Source of the DNA: Thiocapsa sp. UBA6158
Lineage (GTDB): Bacteria > Pseudomonadota > Gammaproteobacteria > Chromatiales > Chromatiaceae
Direction: 5' to 3'
Length of the DNA stretch: 5,518 bases
Assembly (NCBI RefSeq): GCF_002423035.1
Contig: NZ_DIUM01000024.1
Coordinates: 1 to 5,518 of the forward strand
The notes under the pieces were generated by a model that was not told the origin of the DNA, did no database searches, and saw nothing but the letters and a program-made list of their open reading frames with translations. The stretch's first letter is position 1. Every line of letters begins with the position of its first letter. Position numbers and translations under genes: made by a program. This document shows, piece after piece, positions 5,017-5,518 of the stretch.

Positions 5017-5518
5017 CATGCCGATCGAGCGCACGGAAGCCGTTGCGCCCCTCGACACACGAGCTGCTGCGCTGGAACAGATCGGCACACCCCCCGGCGA
5101 CCTGCTCGAGATGGTGGCGGGTCGGCGGATCCAGCGACTGGATCAGGTGCGAGGGCTGCTCGCGGCGAGGCGCTGCGCACTCAGTGCCCGGAGTCGATGA
5201 CGCGGCTCGGCGCGGGTGCTGCGCGCGGCGGCGCGCTCCAGATCGAGCGCCGGGATGAAGTCGTCGAGCATCGCCTGCTCGATCGCCGGTGCCAGGTCCA
5301 TCGCCTGCACCCGGGTGTTGACCATCATGAAGAAGAAGGTCAGCGTGGCGACGAGGCTATGGGTCAGGCGCTTCGCCTTGGACGGATGTCCGCAGAGGCG
5401 CTCGGACAGATCCGCCTCCGCGGCGATCGCTTCCAGGCGCGTCAACAGCGTCCCCAGACGCGCCTCCAACTGCTCGGGGGGTTGCGCCTGTCCCTGTTGG
5501 ATCTCGTAGGGATGATCG
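5009..5518 (-). pseudogene. Truncated, frameshifted transposase-like gene (DUF6399-type), N-terminus beyond window
   Basis: On the - strand a frame open to the window edge reads HPYEIQQGQAQPPEQLEARL, then SERLCGHPSKAKRLTHSLVA, TLTFFFMMV, AEPRHRLRALSAQRLA. It then hits a stop because of an indel near 5163-5167. The next frame continues without a break in sense as REQPSHLIQSLDPPTRHHLE, then GGCADLFQRSSSCVEGRNGF and ending near HGHR. CVEGRNG followed by a His-rich stretch is, as I recall, typical of the DUF6399/ISNCY-like transposase family found in many copies in purple sulfur bacteria. The usual C-terminus after HGHR (about 60-90 residues with a VHNF motif) is absent; the sequence runs instead into the opposite-strand Rpn fragment. 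The gene is therefore broken twice and probably inactive. No terminal inverted repeats or target duplications can be judged, because one end is outside the window. Confidence 0.7.

Noticed and set aside
4850..5200. 116-codon open frame on the + strand after the activator
   Set aside because: It overlaps the transposase-like sequence read convincingly on the - strand and the Rpn fragment in another + frame. No ribosome binding site or motif supports it.
1..5518. CRISPR array, tRNA, rRNA, origin
   Set aside because: No regularly spaced repeats, no cloverleaf-like sequence and no rRNA-like stretch were seen on either strand.

Overview
The window looks like a GC-rich proteobacterial chromosome. 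The mix of c-type cytochromes, a sigma-54 activator and degraded Rpn-family and DUF6399-type genes recalls purple sulfur bacteria (Chromatiales such as Thiocapsa, Thiorhodococcus or Allochromatium). That placement is inference from remembered gene families; no marker gene is present.

Layout. (1) 1-709, + strand: a decayed Rpn-family (PD-(D/E)XK nuclease/'putative transposase') gene with a DUF4351-like tail, carrying two in-frame stops and two opposing frameshifts. (2) 710-1058: no gene. It holds a perfect 10-bp hairpin and a second hairpin that together resemble a group II intron RNA remnant on the - strand, then an imperfect 28-bp palindrome that may end the cytochrome transcript. (3) 1059-3276, - strand: a two-gene operon. 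A pentaheme cytochrome c (506 aa, cytochrome c554-type N-terminal half, beta-rich C-terminal half) is followed 31 bp later by a diheme cytochrome c4-like protein (221 aa). Both appear exported. (4) 3277-3536: a divergent control region with a good sigma-54 -24/-12 promoter facing the cytochrome operon, plus several inverted and direct repeats. (5) 3537-4877, + strand: a complete sigma-54-dependent activator (PAS, AAA+ with GAFTGA, Fis-type HTH) without a receiver domain. (6) 4903-5518: a short N-terminal piece of another Rpn-family gene with a nonsense codon, running straight into a frameshifted, C-terminally truncated DUF6399-type transposase-like gene on the - strand that leaves the window.

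How the parts fit. The activator most likely senses a redox or small-molecule cue through its PAS domain and drives the divergent cytochrome operon from the sigma-54 promoter. The operon would make a seven-heme periplasmic (or membrane-anchored) electron-transfer pair: the pentaheme protein as catalytic or relay module, the c4-like protein as electron shuttle. Substrate and direction of electron flow cannot be read from the sequence. The cassette of about 3.8 kb is intact while both flanks are mobile-element debris, so it looks like a self-contained, inducible respiratory accessory module. This module is the best candidate here for an undescribed system.
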